From: Fluviibacter sp039805865
Lineage (GTDB): Bacteria > Pseudomonadota > Gammaproteobacteria > Burkholderiales > Rhodocyclaceae
Reading direction: 5' to 3'
Assembly (NCBI GenBank): GCA_039805865.1
Contig: JBDLTI010000044.1
Span: 1 to 13,940 of the forward strand
DNA: 13,940 nt
Shown: one piece after another, positions 7,170-13,281 of the stretch
Position numbering within the stretch: position 1 is the stretch's first letter
Layout of the letters: each line of letters opens with the position of its first letter
Position numbers and translations under genes: made by a program
Notes under the pieces: model-generated
Told to the model about the DNA's origin: nothing
The model's database searches: none
The model's input: only the letters and a program-made list of their open reading frames with translations

Positions 7170-8024
7170 GTGGGCACGGTCTCGCCATTGACGCGTGCCG
7201 GGGCAATACAGTGGGCGCGACAATCCATAGATCGGCTTGATGCCCGTTTGTTATTAGAGTTTGTATCAGGATGCACAGCTAATGCGCTGATTGTTGATCC
7301 GGGCGTGGTGCTGGATGCGCAGCAACAGCGTGGCTTTACCAGCCTGGTAGAGCGACGTGCGGCGGGTGAACCTTTGGCTTATTTAGTCGGTCAGGCCGGG
7401 TTTTATGGCGATCTGCTTGAGGTTACGCCAGAGGTGCTGGTGCCGCGCCCGGAGACGGAAGATCTGGTGGACTGGGCGCTCGAGGTGTTGCGGGCTTGTC
7501 CTGCCCCCCAAATTGCCGATCTGGGTACCGGTAGCGGGGCGATTGCGCTAGCGTTGGCTGGCGCGCGACCGGATGCCTGTGTAGTGGCGATCGATGTCTC
7601 TCAGGCTGCGCTGGCTATTGCCGCAAAAAATCAGCAGCGGCTTGGGCGTAGCAATGTCGAGTTCATTTCTGCCAGTTGGTATGCTGGCTGGCAGCGCAGC
7701 AATCAGCTGGATCTGATTGTGAGTAATCCACCCTATATTCCGGCGGATGACCCGCATCTGGCTGGAGATGGTGTGCGCTTTGAGCCGCGTCTTGCGCTCA
7801 CCGACGAGTCGGATGGACTGGATGCCTATCGCGCGATTGCTGCTGGGGCCTTTGCTCGGTTGAAACCCGGCGGGTGGTTGCTGGTGGAGCATGGGCATGA
7901 CCAAGCGGCTGCCGTGGCGTTACTTTGGCGACAGGCCGGTTTGGTTAATGTGAGCGGTCGACAAGACCTGAGTGGCAACCCCCGTATGACGGGTGGGCAG
8001 AGACCACTAGAGGCATCATTGTGA
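7170..8024 (+). CDS. prmC: Release factor glutamine methyltransferase PrmC
   Basis: PrmC (HemK) transfers a methyl group from S-adenosylmethionine to the side-chain amide of the GGQ glutamine in RF1 and RF2, raising release activity. The 284 residues fit the family (about 277-290). The N-terminal helical substrate-binding part includes ERRAAGEPLAYLVG and FYG, followed by VPRPETEDLV. The SAM site is DLGTGSGAIALALA (from residue 117). The catalytic NPPY, which holds the target glutamine, is at 186-189 in LIVSNPPYIP. DPHLAGDGVRFEPRLAL is also typical. The start is a GTG at 7170, 5 bases after the prfA stop, with CAGGA at the end of prfA as ribosome binding site. Its stop overlaps the next gene by 4 bases (GTGA), so prfA, prmC and the TonB-like gene form one tight unit. 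Confidence 0.96.
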   Translation: MGTVSPLTRAGAIQWARQSIDRLDARLLLEFVSGCTANALIVDPGVVLDAQQQRGFTSLVERRAAGEPLAYLVGQAGFYGDLLEVTPEVLVPRPETEDLVDWALEVLRACPAPQIADLGTGSGAIALALAGARPDACVVAIDVSQAALAIAAKNQQRLGRSNVEFISASWYAGWQRSNQLDLIVSNPPYIPADDPHLAGDGVRFEPRLALTDESDGLDAYRAIAAGAFARLKPGGWLLVEHGHDQAAAVALLWRQAGLVNVSGRQDLSGNPRMTGGQRPLEASL

Positions 8025-8743
8025 AAGAGATGTCTGAACTCTGGCGGCGCTGTCCGAAATCATTACGATGGGCGCTATCTATTTCAGTGGCGATTCATCT
8101 CTTTGTTATTTTCCCCCTGGCGTTTGACCTATACACCCCGATTGCTATGCCACAGGCGCCCTTGAGCGCTGTGCTGCGTGGGGCTGGTGATACGGCACAC
8201 ATGTCCAAGACTGATGCGAAGCAAATAACGCCGCTGTCGGCGGGCGAGACAAAAAAGTCAAAACCTGTGAAGCCAGTGCCGATTGTGAAAGCCAAACGCG
8301 GGGAAATGGCGCCGGAAACGGTTAAAGTGGTTAAACCGACACAGGTAGGGGTTGCTCAGGGTGATGCCGCAGCGGTGCCTAATACGGCTTCGAAGGCGGG
8401 GGCTTTGGGTGGGGCACCGGAGGTCGCCCGCGATGGGGTCGATGCCGATGCATTGCAGCGCTATCGTCTCGCATTGGGTGTTGAGGCAAGAAAAGCGCGG
8501 CGTTACCCAGAGGTTTCACGGGCGCGCGGCCATGAGGGCGTGTGTGAAGAGGTCGTTGTCTTGTCCAAGAACGGTGGCGCTCCCTTAGTCCTTCAGGGGC
8601 GCAGCAGCGGCTCGCAGACCCTGGATGAAGCCGCTTTTGCCATGGCAAAACTTGCGGCTGAGCGTACGCCGGTGCCGTCAGAACTCCAGGGGCGGAATTT
8701 GAAGATTCCTTTGCGAATCCGATTCACCTTGGATGATTTCTGA
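8021..8743 (+). CDS. TonB-like energy transducer, orphan
   Basis: This 240-residue protein has the architecture of TonB: an N-terminal membrane helix (about residues 17-36) after a short basic cytoplasmic tail, a Lys/Pro-rich then Ala/Gly-rich periplasmic linker (about 43-140), and a TonB C-terminal domain (about 145-238). In that domain RRYPEVSRARGHEG, GRSSGSQTLDEAAFAMA and ERTPVPSEL match the family pattern. TonB proteins pass proton-motive-force energy from ExbB/ExbD to outer-membrane receptors; no exbB, exbD or receptor gene is in the window, so partner and substrate are unknown. The GTG at 8021 overlaps the prmC stop by 4 bases and has AGAGG 7 bases upstream; an ATG at 8030 is an alternative start. 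It could also be a TonB-domain protein with another role in the cell envelope. Confidence 0.8.
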   Translation: MKEMSELWRRCPKSLRWALSISVAIHLFVIFPLAFDLYTPIAMPQAPLSAVLRGAGDTAHMSKTDAKQITPLSAGETKKSKPVKPVPIVKAKRGEMAPETVKVVKPTQVGVAQGDAAAVPNTASKAGALGGAPEVARDGVDADALQRYRLALGVEARKARRYPEVSRARGHEGVCEEVVVLSKNGGAPLVLQGRSSGSQTLDEAAFAMAKLAAERTPVPSELQGRNLKIPLRIRFTLDDF

Positions 8744-8779
8744 TCGTCGTACTATTTTTGCGTCACATCAAAGTGCGTG

Positions 8780-8791
8780 GGGTTTAAACCC
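8780..8791. repeat. 12-base perfect palindrome GGGTTTAAACCC
   Basis: A self-complementary 12-mer lies 34 bases upstream of the desaturase -10. A second small inverted repeat, GCCTA-ATG-TAGGC, is at 8801-8813, where the -35 should be. Such symmetry near a promoter suggests transcription-factor sites, but I recognise no specific regulator. There is no T-tract after it, so it is not a clear terminator for the TonB-like gene. Confidence 0.35.
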
Positions 8792-8821
8792 GAACTTATG
8801 GCCTAATGTAGGCTCAGAAAG

Positions 8822-8830
8822 TGTTATAAT
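8822..8830 (+). promoter_or_regulatory. Desaturase promoter (extended -10)
   Basis: TGTTATAAT combines a perfect TATAAT (8825-8830) with the TG extension at 8822-8823. The -35 region is poor and is occupied by the GCCTA/TAGGC inverted repeat. Transcription would begin near 8837, giving a leader of about 108 bases before the desaturase ATG. Confidence 0.65.
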
Positions 8831-8870
8831 TCATTGATTTCATTCATTCGGCATCTTTTTGCCGGTGGAT

Positions 8871-8887
8871 TGTGCTGTTGCAGCACA
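8871..8887 (+). other. Stem-loop in the desaturase leader
   Basis: TGTGCTG (8871-8877) pairs perfectly with CAGCACA (8881-8887) around a 3-base loop TTG. It lies inside the predicted 5' leader, 43 bases before the AAGGAG ribosome binding site (8930-8935). It may be an RNA structure or a protein-binding palindrome. Function is unknown. Confidence 0.45.
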
Positions 8888-8944
8888 GGGGGCTCGGCAT
8901 GAAGCCTGAGATCCTAAGTTTGGCCAATTAAGGAGCGTGCATAC

Positions 8945-10117
8945 ATGTTTAACGGACTCATTGATCTGCCCTGGTGGGGTTATATCGTGTACACACTGAT
9001 CGTGACGCATATCACGATCGCTGGCGTTACGATTTACCTGCATCGCCATTCTGCGCACCGTGCGCTGGAATTGCATCCGGCCGTGGCGCATTTCTTCCGT
9101 TTCTGGCTGTGGATGACCACCGGTATGGTGACTAAACAGTGGACGGCCATCCACCGCAAACATCACGCCAAATGTGAAACACCGGATGATCCGCATAGTC
9201 CGCAAGTGCTGGGGCTGAAGAAAGTGCTTTGGGAAGGCGCCGAGCTGTATCGTGCCGAATCCAAGAACGACGAAACCATGAAGCGTTATGGCGCAGGCAC
9301 ACCGGACGACTGGATGGAGCACCATGTGTATTCGCATTCGGTGGTGGGTATTTCGATCTTGATGATCGTTAACCTGATCCTGTTCGGACCGATCGGCTTA
9401 ACGATCTGGGCAGTGCAGATGGTTTGGATTCCGTTCTGGGCAGCAGGTATCGTGAATGGCGTTGGCCACTATTACGGCTATCGTAATTTCACCTGCCCGG
9501 ATGCCTCAACCAATTTATTCCCCTGGGGCATTATCATTGGCGGCGAAGAGTTGCATAACAACCATCACGCCTTTGGTACTTCGGCCAAGCTGTCGAACAA
9601 GTGGTACGAGTTTGATATTGGCTGGTTGTACATCCGCACCATGGAGGTGCTGGGCCTGGCTAAGGTCAAGAAAGTGGCGCCGCGTCCGAAGCTTGGCAAG
9701 GAAGTGGCTGAGGTCAATGCCGAGACGCTGGATGCCGTGATTACGCATCGTTTTGATCTGATGACCCGTTATGGCAAAGCGATTCGCCACGAGTTTGCCC
9801 GCACGCTGGAACATCACAAGCGTGAGCATACGTTGGCCGATAAGAAGACCATGCGTCAGGCGTCGCGCTGGGTCGCCGGTGACCTGGATCAGATGCCAGC
9901 CGAGCTGCGCCAACCTGTCGATAGCGTACTGGCTGAAAGCCCTGCGCTAACCAAACTCTGCACGATGCGCACACAGCTTGTGGCTATCTGGGAAAAAACC
10001 ACGGCCTCGCGAGAGCAACTGGTTCAGAGCCTGCAAGAGTGGTGCAAGCAAGCCGAAGCCTCTGGCGTGCATGCACTTGAGGAACTGTCGGTGCGCGTGC
10101 GTCGCTACGTGATTTAA
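8945..10117 (+). CDS. Membrane fatty-acid (acyl) desaturase, delta-9 type
   Basis: This is a 390-residue di-iron membrane desaturase that puts a cis double bond into saturated acyl chains, adjusting membrane fluidity. The three histidine boxes are complete: HRHSAH (33-38), HRKHH (70-74) and HNNHH (204-208), with NGVGHYYGYRNF before the third. Hydrophobic segments lie at about 11-30, 132-152 and 155-172. Whether the substrate is acyl-CoA or acyl-lipid cannot be told. From about residue 250 the protein carries a 140-residue charged, helical tail beyond the usual core (DesA-like proteins of some proteobacteria are similarly long). The ATG at 8945 has AAGGAG 9 bases upstream. The gene has its own promoter and is followed by a hairpin terminator, so it is probably largely monocistronic; cold or membrane-state control is inferred. 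Confidence 0.93.
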   Translation: MFNGLIDLPWWGYIVYTLIVTHITIAGVTIYLHRHSAHRALELHPAVAHFFRFWLWMTTGMVTKQWTAIHRKHHAKCETPDDPHSPQVLGLKKVLWEGAELYRAESKNDETMKRYGAGTPDDWMEHHVYSHSVVGISILMIVNLILFGPIGLTIWAVQMVWIPFWAAGIVNGVGHYYGYRNFTCPDASTNLFPWGIIIGGEELHNNHHAFGTSAKLSNKWYEFDIGWLYIRTMEVLGLAKVKKVAPRPKLGKEVAEVNAETLDAVITHRFDLMTRYGKAIRHEFARTLEHHKREHTLADKKTMRQASRWVAGDLDQMPAELRQPVDSVLAESPALTKLCTMRTQLVAIWEKTTASREQLVQSLQEWCKQAEASGVHALEELSVRVRRYVI

Positions 10118-10136
10118 GAAAGACCTGTTGTACCTG

Positions 10137-10166
10137 ACAACCGGCTGCGGCCGGTTGTTTTATTTT
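10137..10166 (+). terminator. Terminator after the desaturase, directly before prfC
   Basis: ACAACCGGC (10137-10145) pairs perfectly with GCCGGTTGT (10150-10158) around a TGCG loop and is followed by a T-rich run (to 10166). The prfC ribosome binding site AAGG begins at 10167 and its ATG at 10180, so this hairpin is also a likely attenuator for read-through into prfC. A promoter-like pair, CTGACA (10134-10139) and TTTTAT (10158-10163) with an 18-base spacer, overlaps the same bases. Confidence 0.85.
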
Positions 10167-10179
10167 AAGGCGCTAAGAG

Positions 10180-11868
10180 ATGAATGACGTAGAAAGCCAG
10201 GAAACACTGGCGAGGGAAAGCCCCGTAGCGGATCAGCCAACTGGCGCTGCTCAACGGGGTAAAAGCATTTTGCCGGAGGTCGAGCGCCGCCGGACTTTCG
10301 CGATTATTTCGCACCCGGATGCGGGTAAAACGACGCTCACCGAAAAGCTGTTGCTATTCGCGGGTGCCATTCAGATCGCAGGTAGCGTCAAGGCCCGTAA
10401 AGCCAGTCGCCATGCGACCTCCGACTGGATGGAAATTGAAAAGCAGCGCGGTATTTCGGTGGCCAGTTCGGTCATGCAGATGGAGTACGGCGATTGCGTG
10501 ATCAATCTACTTGATACACCGGGTCACCAGGATTTCTCTGAAGATACCTATCGTGTGCTCACCGCCGTGGATGCGGCGCTGATGGTGATTGATGCCGGTA
10601 ATGGGGTTGAACCACAGACCTTGCGTCTACTCGAGGTGTGTCGCGCCCGTAATACGCCGATCATTACCTTTATCAACAAGCTCGATAGCGAGGTAAAAGA
10701 CCCGCTCGATTTGGTGGATGAAATCGAAAAGGTGCTCAAGCTCACGGTTGTGCCGTTTACCTGGCCGGTGGGCATGGGTAAGCGTTTTGCGGGTGTGTAT
10801 GACATTCGTAAAGACCAGATGCGCTTGTTCCGTTCGGGCAAAGATCGACTGGAGACTGAATCTGAAACCTTGCAGGGCTTTGAGCATCCGCAGCTAGCCG
10901 ACCGCTTTGGTGCCGAGTTCGAACAGGCGCAGCAGGAAGTGGAGCTGATCAGTGGTGCGTCTGAAGAATTTGATAAAGACGCATTCCTGCGCGGCGAGCA
11001 AACCCCGTTATTTTTCGGTTCGGCCATTAACAACTTTGGCGTCAAGGAAGTGCTCGATGCACTCGCCGAGCTAGCGCCGCCGCCCAAACCGCGCGCAGCC
11101 ATTCAACGGGTGGTTAAACCCGAGGAGCAGGCCTTTTCAGGTGTGGTGTTTAAAGTACAGGCCAATATGGACCCGGCACACCGGGACCGCATTGCTTTTG
11201 TGCGTATCTGTTCCGGTAAGTTCACGCGCGGCATGCAGCTCAAGGTTGGTCGTACCGGCAAGAGTATGCGAACAGCCAGTGCCATGTCTTTTCTGTCACA
11301 GCGTCGTGAGTTGCTGGAAGAGGCCTATGCGGGCGATATCATTGGCTTGCCCAACCATGGCCTGCTACAGCTCGGCGATACGCTGACCGAAGGCGAAAAG
11401 CTGCAGTACACCGGGCTCCCCTTCTTTGCGCCAGAAATTTTTCAGGCCGTCGAAGTGGCAGACCCGATGCGTGCCAAACAGCTACGCACGGGCCTTCAGC
11501 AGTTAGGGGAAGAGGGGGCGATTCAGGTGTTCCGCCCGCACGATGGTGGGGCGCTGCTGCTCGGTGCTGTGGGAACGCTGCAGTTTGAAGTGGTGGCCCA
11601 TCGGCTCAAGCATGAGTACGGGGTTGAAGCCCGCTTAATGCCGACAAAGCATCGTTTGGCGCGTTGGGTTACTGCGGATGACCCTGCTGAACTCAAGCAG
11701 TTTATTGACTTCAATTCGTACCGTATCGCCTATGACGTGGTCGAAGCGCCAACGTTCCTGGCATCCTACCAAGGCGAGTTGGTGATCCCCGAGCGCTGGA
11801 AGACCATTAAATACCACGCGCTGCGCGAGCATGCGGGGTTGATGTTCCAGAGCAAGCTTGCCGGTTAG
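10180..11868 (+). CDS. prfC: Peptide chain release factor 3 (RF3)
   Basis: RF3 is a translational GTPase that removes RF1 and RF2 from the ribosome after peptide release. The 562 residues exceed the roughly 529 of E. coli RF3, mainly through a polar N-terminal extension of about 25-30 residues before the family start LPEVERRRTFAIISHPDAG. GTPase motifs are complete: G1 HPDAGKTT (from residue 45), switch I region KQRGISVASSVMQ, G3 DTPGHQDFSED (112-122) and G4 NKLD (166-169). Later family blocks include FGSAINNFGV, VFKVQANMDPAHRDR, NHGLLQLGDT and EEGAIQVFRP. The ATG at 10180 has AAGG 9 bases upstream. The gene begins 13 bases after a terminator-like hairpin. It ends at a hairpin shared with rpmG on the other strand. 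Confidence 0.96.
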   Translation: MNDVESQETLARESPVADQPTGAAQRGKSILPEVERRRTFAIISHPDAGKTTLTEKLLLFAGAIQIAGSVKARKASRHATSDWMEIEKQRGISVASSVMQMEYGDCVINLLDTPGHQDFSEDTYRVLTAVDAALMVIDAGNGVEPQTLRLLEVCRARNTPIITFINKLDSEVKDPLDLVDEIEKVLKLTVVPFTWPVGMGKRFAGVYDIRKDQMRLFRSGKDRLETESETLQGFEHPQLADRFGAEFEQAQQEVELISGASEEFDKDAFLRGEQTPLFFGSAINNFGVKEVLDALAELAPPPKPRAAIQRVVKPEEQAFSGVVFKVQANMDPAHRDRIAFVRICSGKFTRGMQLKVGRTGKSMRTASAMSFLSQRRELLEEAYAGDIIGLPNHGLLQLGDTLTEGEKLQYTGLPFFAPEIFQAVEVADPMRAKQLRTGLQQLGEEGAIQVFRPHDGGALLLGAVGTLQFEVVAHRLKHEYGVEARLMPTKHRLARWVTADDPAELKQFIDFNSYRIAYDVVEAPTFLASYQGELVIPERWKTIKYHALREHAGLMFQSKLAG

Positions 11869-11920
11869 TTAAGAACGCGGGGGGCCGGGCAACGGGTAAC
11901 GCCGAAGCCTGCCACCAAAG

Positions 11921-11949
11921 ACAAAGCCCACCGCAAGGGTGGGCTTTGT
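11921..11949. terminator. Bidirectional terminator between prfC and rpmG
   Basis: ACAAAGCCCACC (11921-11932) pairs with GGTGGGCTTTGT (11938-11949): a perfect 12-bp stem with loop GCAAG. Both flanks are moderately T-rich in the outgoing direction (TTTGTTGCGTTT on +, CTTTGTCTTTGG on -). It lies between converging genes, so it likely serves both. Confidence 0.85.
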
Positions 11950-11962
11950 TGCGTTTGGGACG

Positions 11963-11981
11963 CGAGTTTTCGCGAAACTCG
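11963..11981. other. Second hairpin just after the rpmG stop
   Basis: CGAGTTT (11963-11969) pairs with AAACTCG (11975-11981) around loop TCGCG, 2 bases downstream of the rpmG stop on the - strand. No T-tract follows, so it may protect the mRNA 3' end or help termination rather than terminate alone. Confidence 0.4.
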
Positions 11982-11983
11982 GC

Positions 11984-12151
11984 TTACTTAAGCTTGGTTT
12001 CCTTGTACGCCACGTGCTTGCGAGCTTTCGGGTCGTATTTGGTGATTTCCAGCTTTTCAGGCGTGGTGCGCTTGTTTTTTGTAGTGGTGTAAAAGTGACC
12101 GGTACCAGCGCTCGATTCGAGCTTGATCTTTTCACGTCCGCCTTTGGCCAT
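11984..12151 (-). CDS. rpmG: 50S ribosomal protein L33
   Basis: This is a 55-residue basic protein of the large ribosomal subunit near the E site. The reverse-strand translation starts MAKGGREKIKLESSAGTGHF, continues YTTTKNKRTTPEKLEITKYD and ends in YKETKLK. It matches the E. coli L33 pattern and length (55). It has no CxxC pairs, so it is the zinc-independent (C-) form. The ATG at 12151 has AGGAG (reverse complement of 12158-12162) 6 bases upstream. It follows rpmB by 28 bases and is in the same transcript. Confidence 0.96.
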   Translation of the reverse strand: MAKGGREKIKLESSAGTGHFYTTTKNKRTTPEKLEITKYDPKARKHVAYKETKLK

Positions 12152-12179
12152 AGTATTCTCCTAGATTCGGGTGAGCGGC

Positions 12180-12413
12180 TTAAACTTCGCCGCGGGCGCG
12201 CAGGTCAGCGAGAACGGTCTCGATGCCCTTCTTGTCGATAAGGCGCAGACCGGCGTTCGATACGCGCAGGCGTACGAAGCGGTTTTCAGTTTCAACCCAG
12301 AAACGGCGGTACTGCAGATTCGGCAGGAAGCGACGCTTCGTTTTGTTATTGGCGTGAGAAACGTTGTTTCCCACCATCGGGCCCTTGCCCGTTACTTGGC
12401 AAACGCGTGCCAT
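12180..12413 (-). CDS. rpmB: 50S ribosomal protein L28
   Basis: This is a 77-residue large-subunit ribosomal protein. MARVCQVTGKGPMVGNNVSH and NNKTKRRFLPNLQYRRFWVE are hallmark L28 sequence, and the length is usual (77-78). The ATG at 12413 has AGGAG (reverse complement of 12420-12424) 6 bases upstream. It has its own promoter within the radC-rpmB gap and is followed by rpmG, the common radC-rpmB-rpmG order of proteobacteria. Confidence 0.97.
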   Translation of the reverse strand: MARVCQVTGKGPMVGNNVSHANNKTKRRFLPNLQYRRFWVETENRFVRLRVSNAGLRLIDKKGIETVLADLRARGEV

Positions 12414-12448
12414 GATTGACTCCTGTTATCCCAAACGGAAAGCCGATC

Positions 12449-12478
12449 ATTATAAGGCAAAAGCTGTAAAAAAGACAA
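12449..12478 (-). promoter_or_regulatory. rpmB-rpmG promoter
   Basis: On the - strand, a perfect TATAAT (12449-12454) lies 18 bases after TTGTCT (12473-12478; 4 of 6 to TTGACA). Transcription would start near 12442, leaving a leader of about 28 bases. The spacer is T-rich. No terminator is seen between the radC stop and this promoter, so read-through from radC is also possible. Confidence 0.75.
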
Positions 12479-12509
12479 GCAATACGTAGATTGACTGTTT
12501 TTAGGCGCT

Positions 12510-13190
12510 CTAGGACAGTTTGCCATGTTCGCTGAATGAGTAGGGCTCGGAAAGACCGGCAACGATAAAATGATCCAAAAGCCTAACGTCTATGAGGTTC
12601 AGCGCCTGTTGTAGGGCATCGGTCAGCTGCTCGTCGGCACCGGAGGGGTCGGCAATGCCGCTGGGATGGTTGTGGGCAAAGATGACAGCGGCTGCGTTGT
12701 GTTGCATGGCTCGACGCACTACTTCCCTTGGGTAGACGCTGGTTTGCGTCAGCGTGCCACGAAACAATTCTTCGCTGGCGATTAGGCGGTTGCGGGCATC
12801 CAGCCAGAGCGCGTGAAATACCTCGTATTCCCGATTGGCCAGACTGAGTTTCAGATAGCGGCGCACATTGTCGACAGAGGAGAGCGAAACCCCTTGTGCC
12901 ATTTCTTCGCGTAGCGTGCGCCGAGCCAGTTCAAGTACGGCGATCAGCTGGGCTGTTTTCGCGGGGCCCAGCCCCAAAGTTTTGGTCAGTTCGGCCGACG
13001 GCGCTGACAACAGCCCGTATAAGCCGCCAAAACGTTCGATGAGCGCATGAGCCAGGGCAATAGCGTCCTGACCGGGAAGGCCCGTGCGCAAGAGGATGGC
13101 GACCAGCTCGCTATCCGAAAGAAATTCCGGACCACGCTGCAGTAGTTTCTCGCGTGGGCGTTCACTACTGGGTCTATCGTTTAAGCTCAT
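12510..13190 (-). CDS. radC: RadC family protein (JAMM/MPN domain)
   Basis: This is a 226-residue protein of the RadC family. The name comes from an old DNA-repair assignment in E. coli that did not hold up; the true role is unknown. An N-terminal helix-hairpin-helix-like part (LGLGPAKTAQLIAVLELARR, about 72-91) precedes a JAMM metalloprotease-like domain. The HxHx7SxxD metal motif is complete: H173, H175, S183 and D186 in HNHPSGIADPSGAD. I chose the ATG at 13190, which gives MSLNDRPSSERPREKLL, the family N-terminus, with AAAGG 5 bases upstream. A longer frame reading from 13268 lacks support and would run into the coaBC upstream region. It is divergent from coaBC and followed by rpmB. Confidence 0.94.
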   Translation of the reverse strand: MSLNDRPSSERPREKLLQRGPEFLSDSELVAILLRTGLPGQDAIALAHALIERFGGLYGLLSAPSAELTKTLGLGPAKTAQLIAVLELARRTLREEMAQGVSLSSVDNVRRYLKLSLANREYEVFHALWLDARNRLIASEELFRGTLTQTSVYPREVVRRAMQHNAAAVIFAHNHPSGIADPSGADEQLTDALQQALNLIDVRLLDHFIVAGLSEPYSFSEHGKLS

Positions 13191-13224
13191 ACATGCCTTT
13201 GCCCGCTTGATAGCTAAATGTGGA

Positions 13225-13230
13225 TAGAAT
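13225..13230 (+). promoter_or_regulatory. Weak -10 candidate for coaBC
   Basis: TAGAAT (5 of 6) lies 51 bases before the coaBC ATG in the 91-base gap between the two divergent starts. No -35 at acceptable spacing is visible. The gap must also hold the radC promoter, for which I see no good candidate. Confidence 0.25.
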
Positions 13231-13281
13231 AGCCCAAACCAAGAGCGCCTTAGGGCGATACTTAACAAAAAGGCTTTGGCT

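Noticed and set aside
8780..8791. GGGTTTAAACCC as terminator of the TonB-like gene
   Set aside because: A 12-base palindrome has no loop and there is no T-run; kept only as a possible operator.
8840..9337. 165-codon - strand frame over the desaturase start
   Set aside because: Overlaps the desaturase gene with its three histidine boxes, has no recognisable domain and no ribosome binding site signal.
13236..13249. CGCC-TTAG-GGCG inverted repeat in the radC/coaBC gap
   Set aside because: Only 4 bp per arm in GC-containing DNA; too short to call an operator.
13191..13268. Upstream extension of radC to 13268
   Set aside because: The added 26 residues do not match the family and cross the divergent promoter region; the ATG at 13190 has a ribosome binding site and the family N-terminus.
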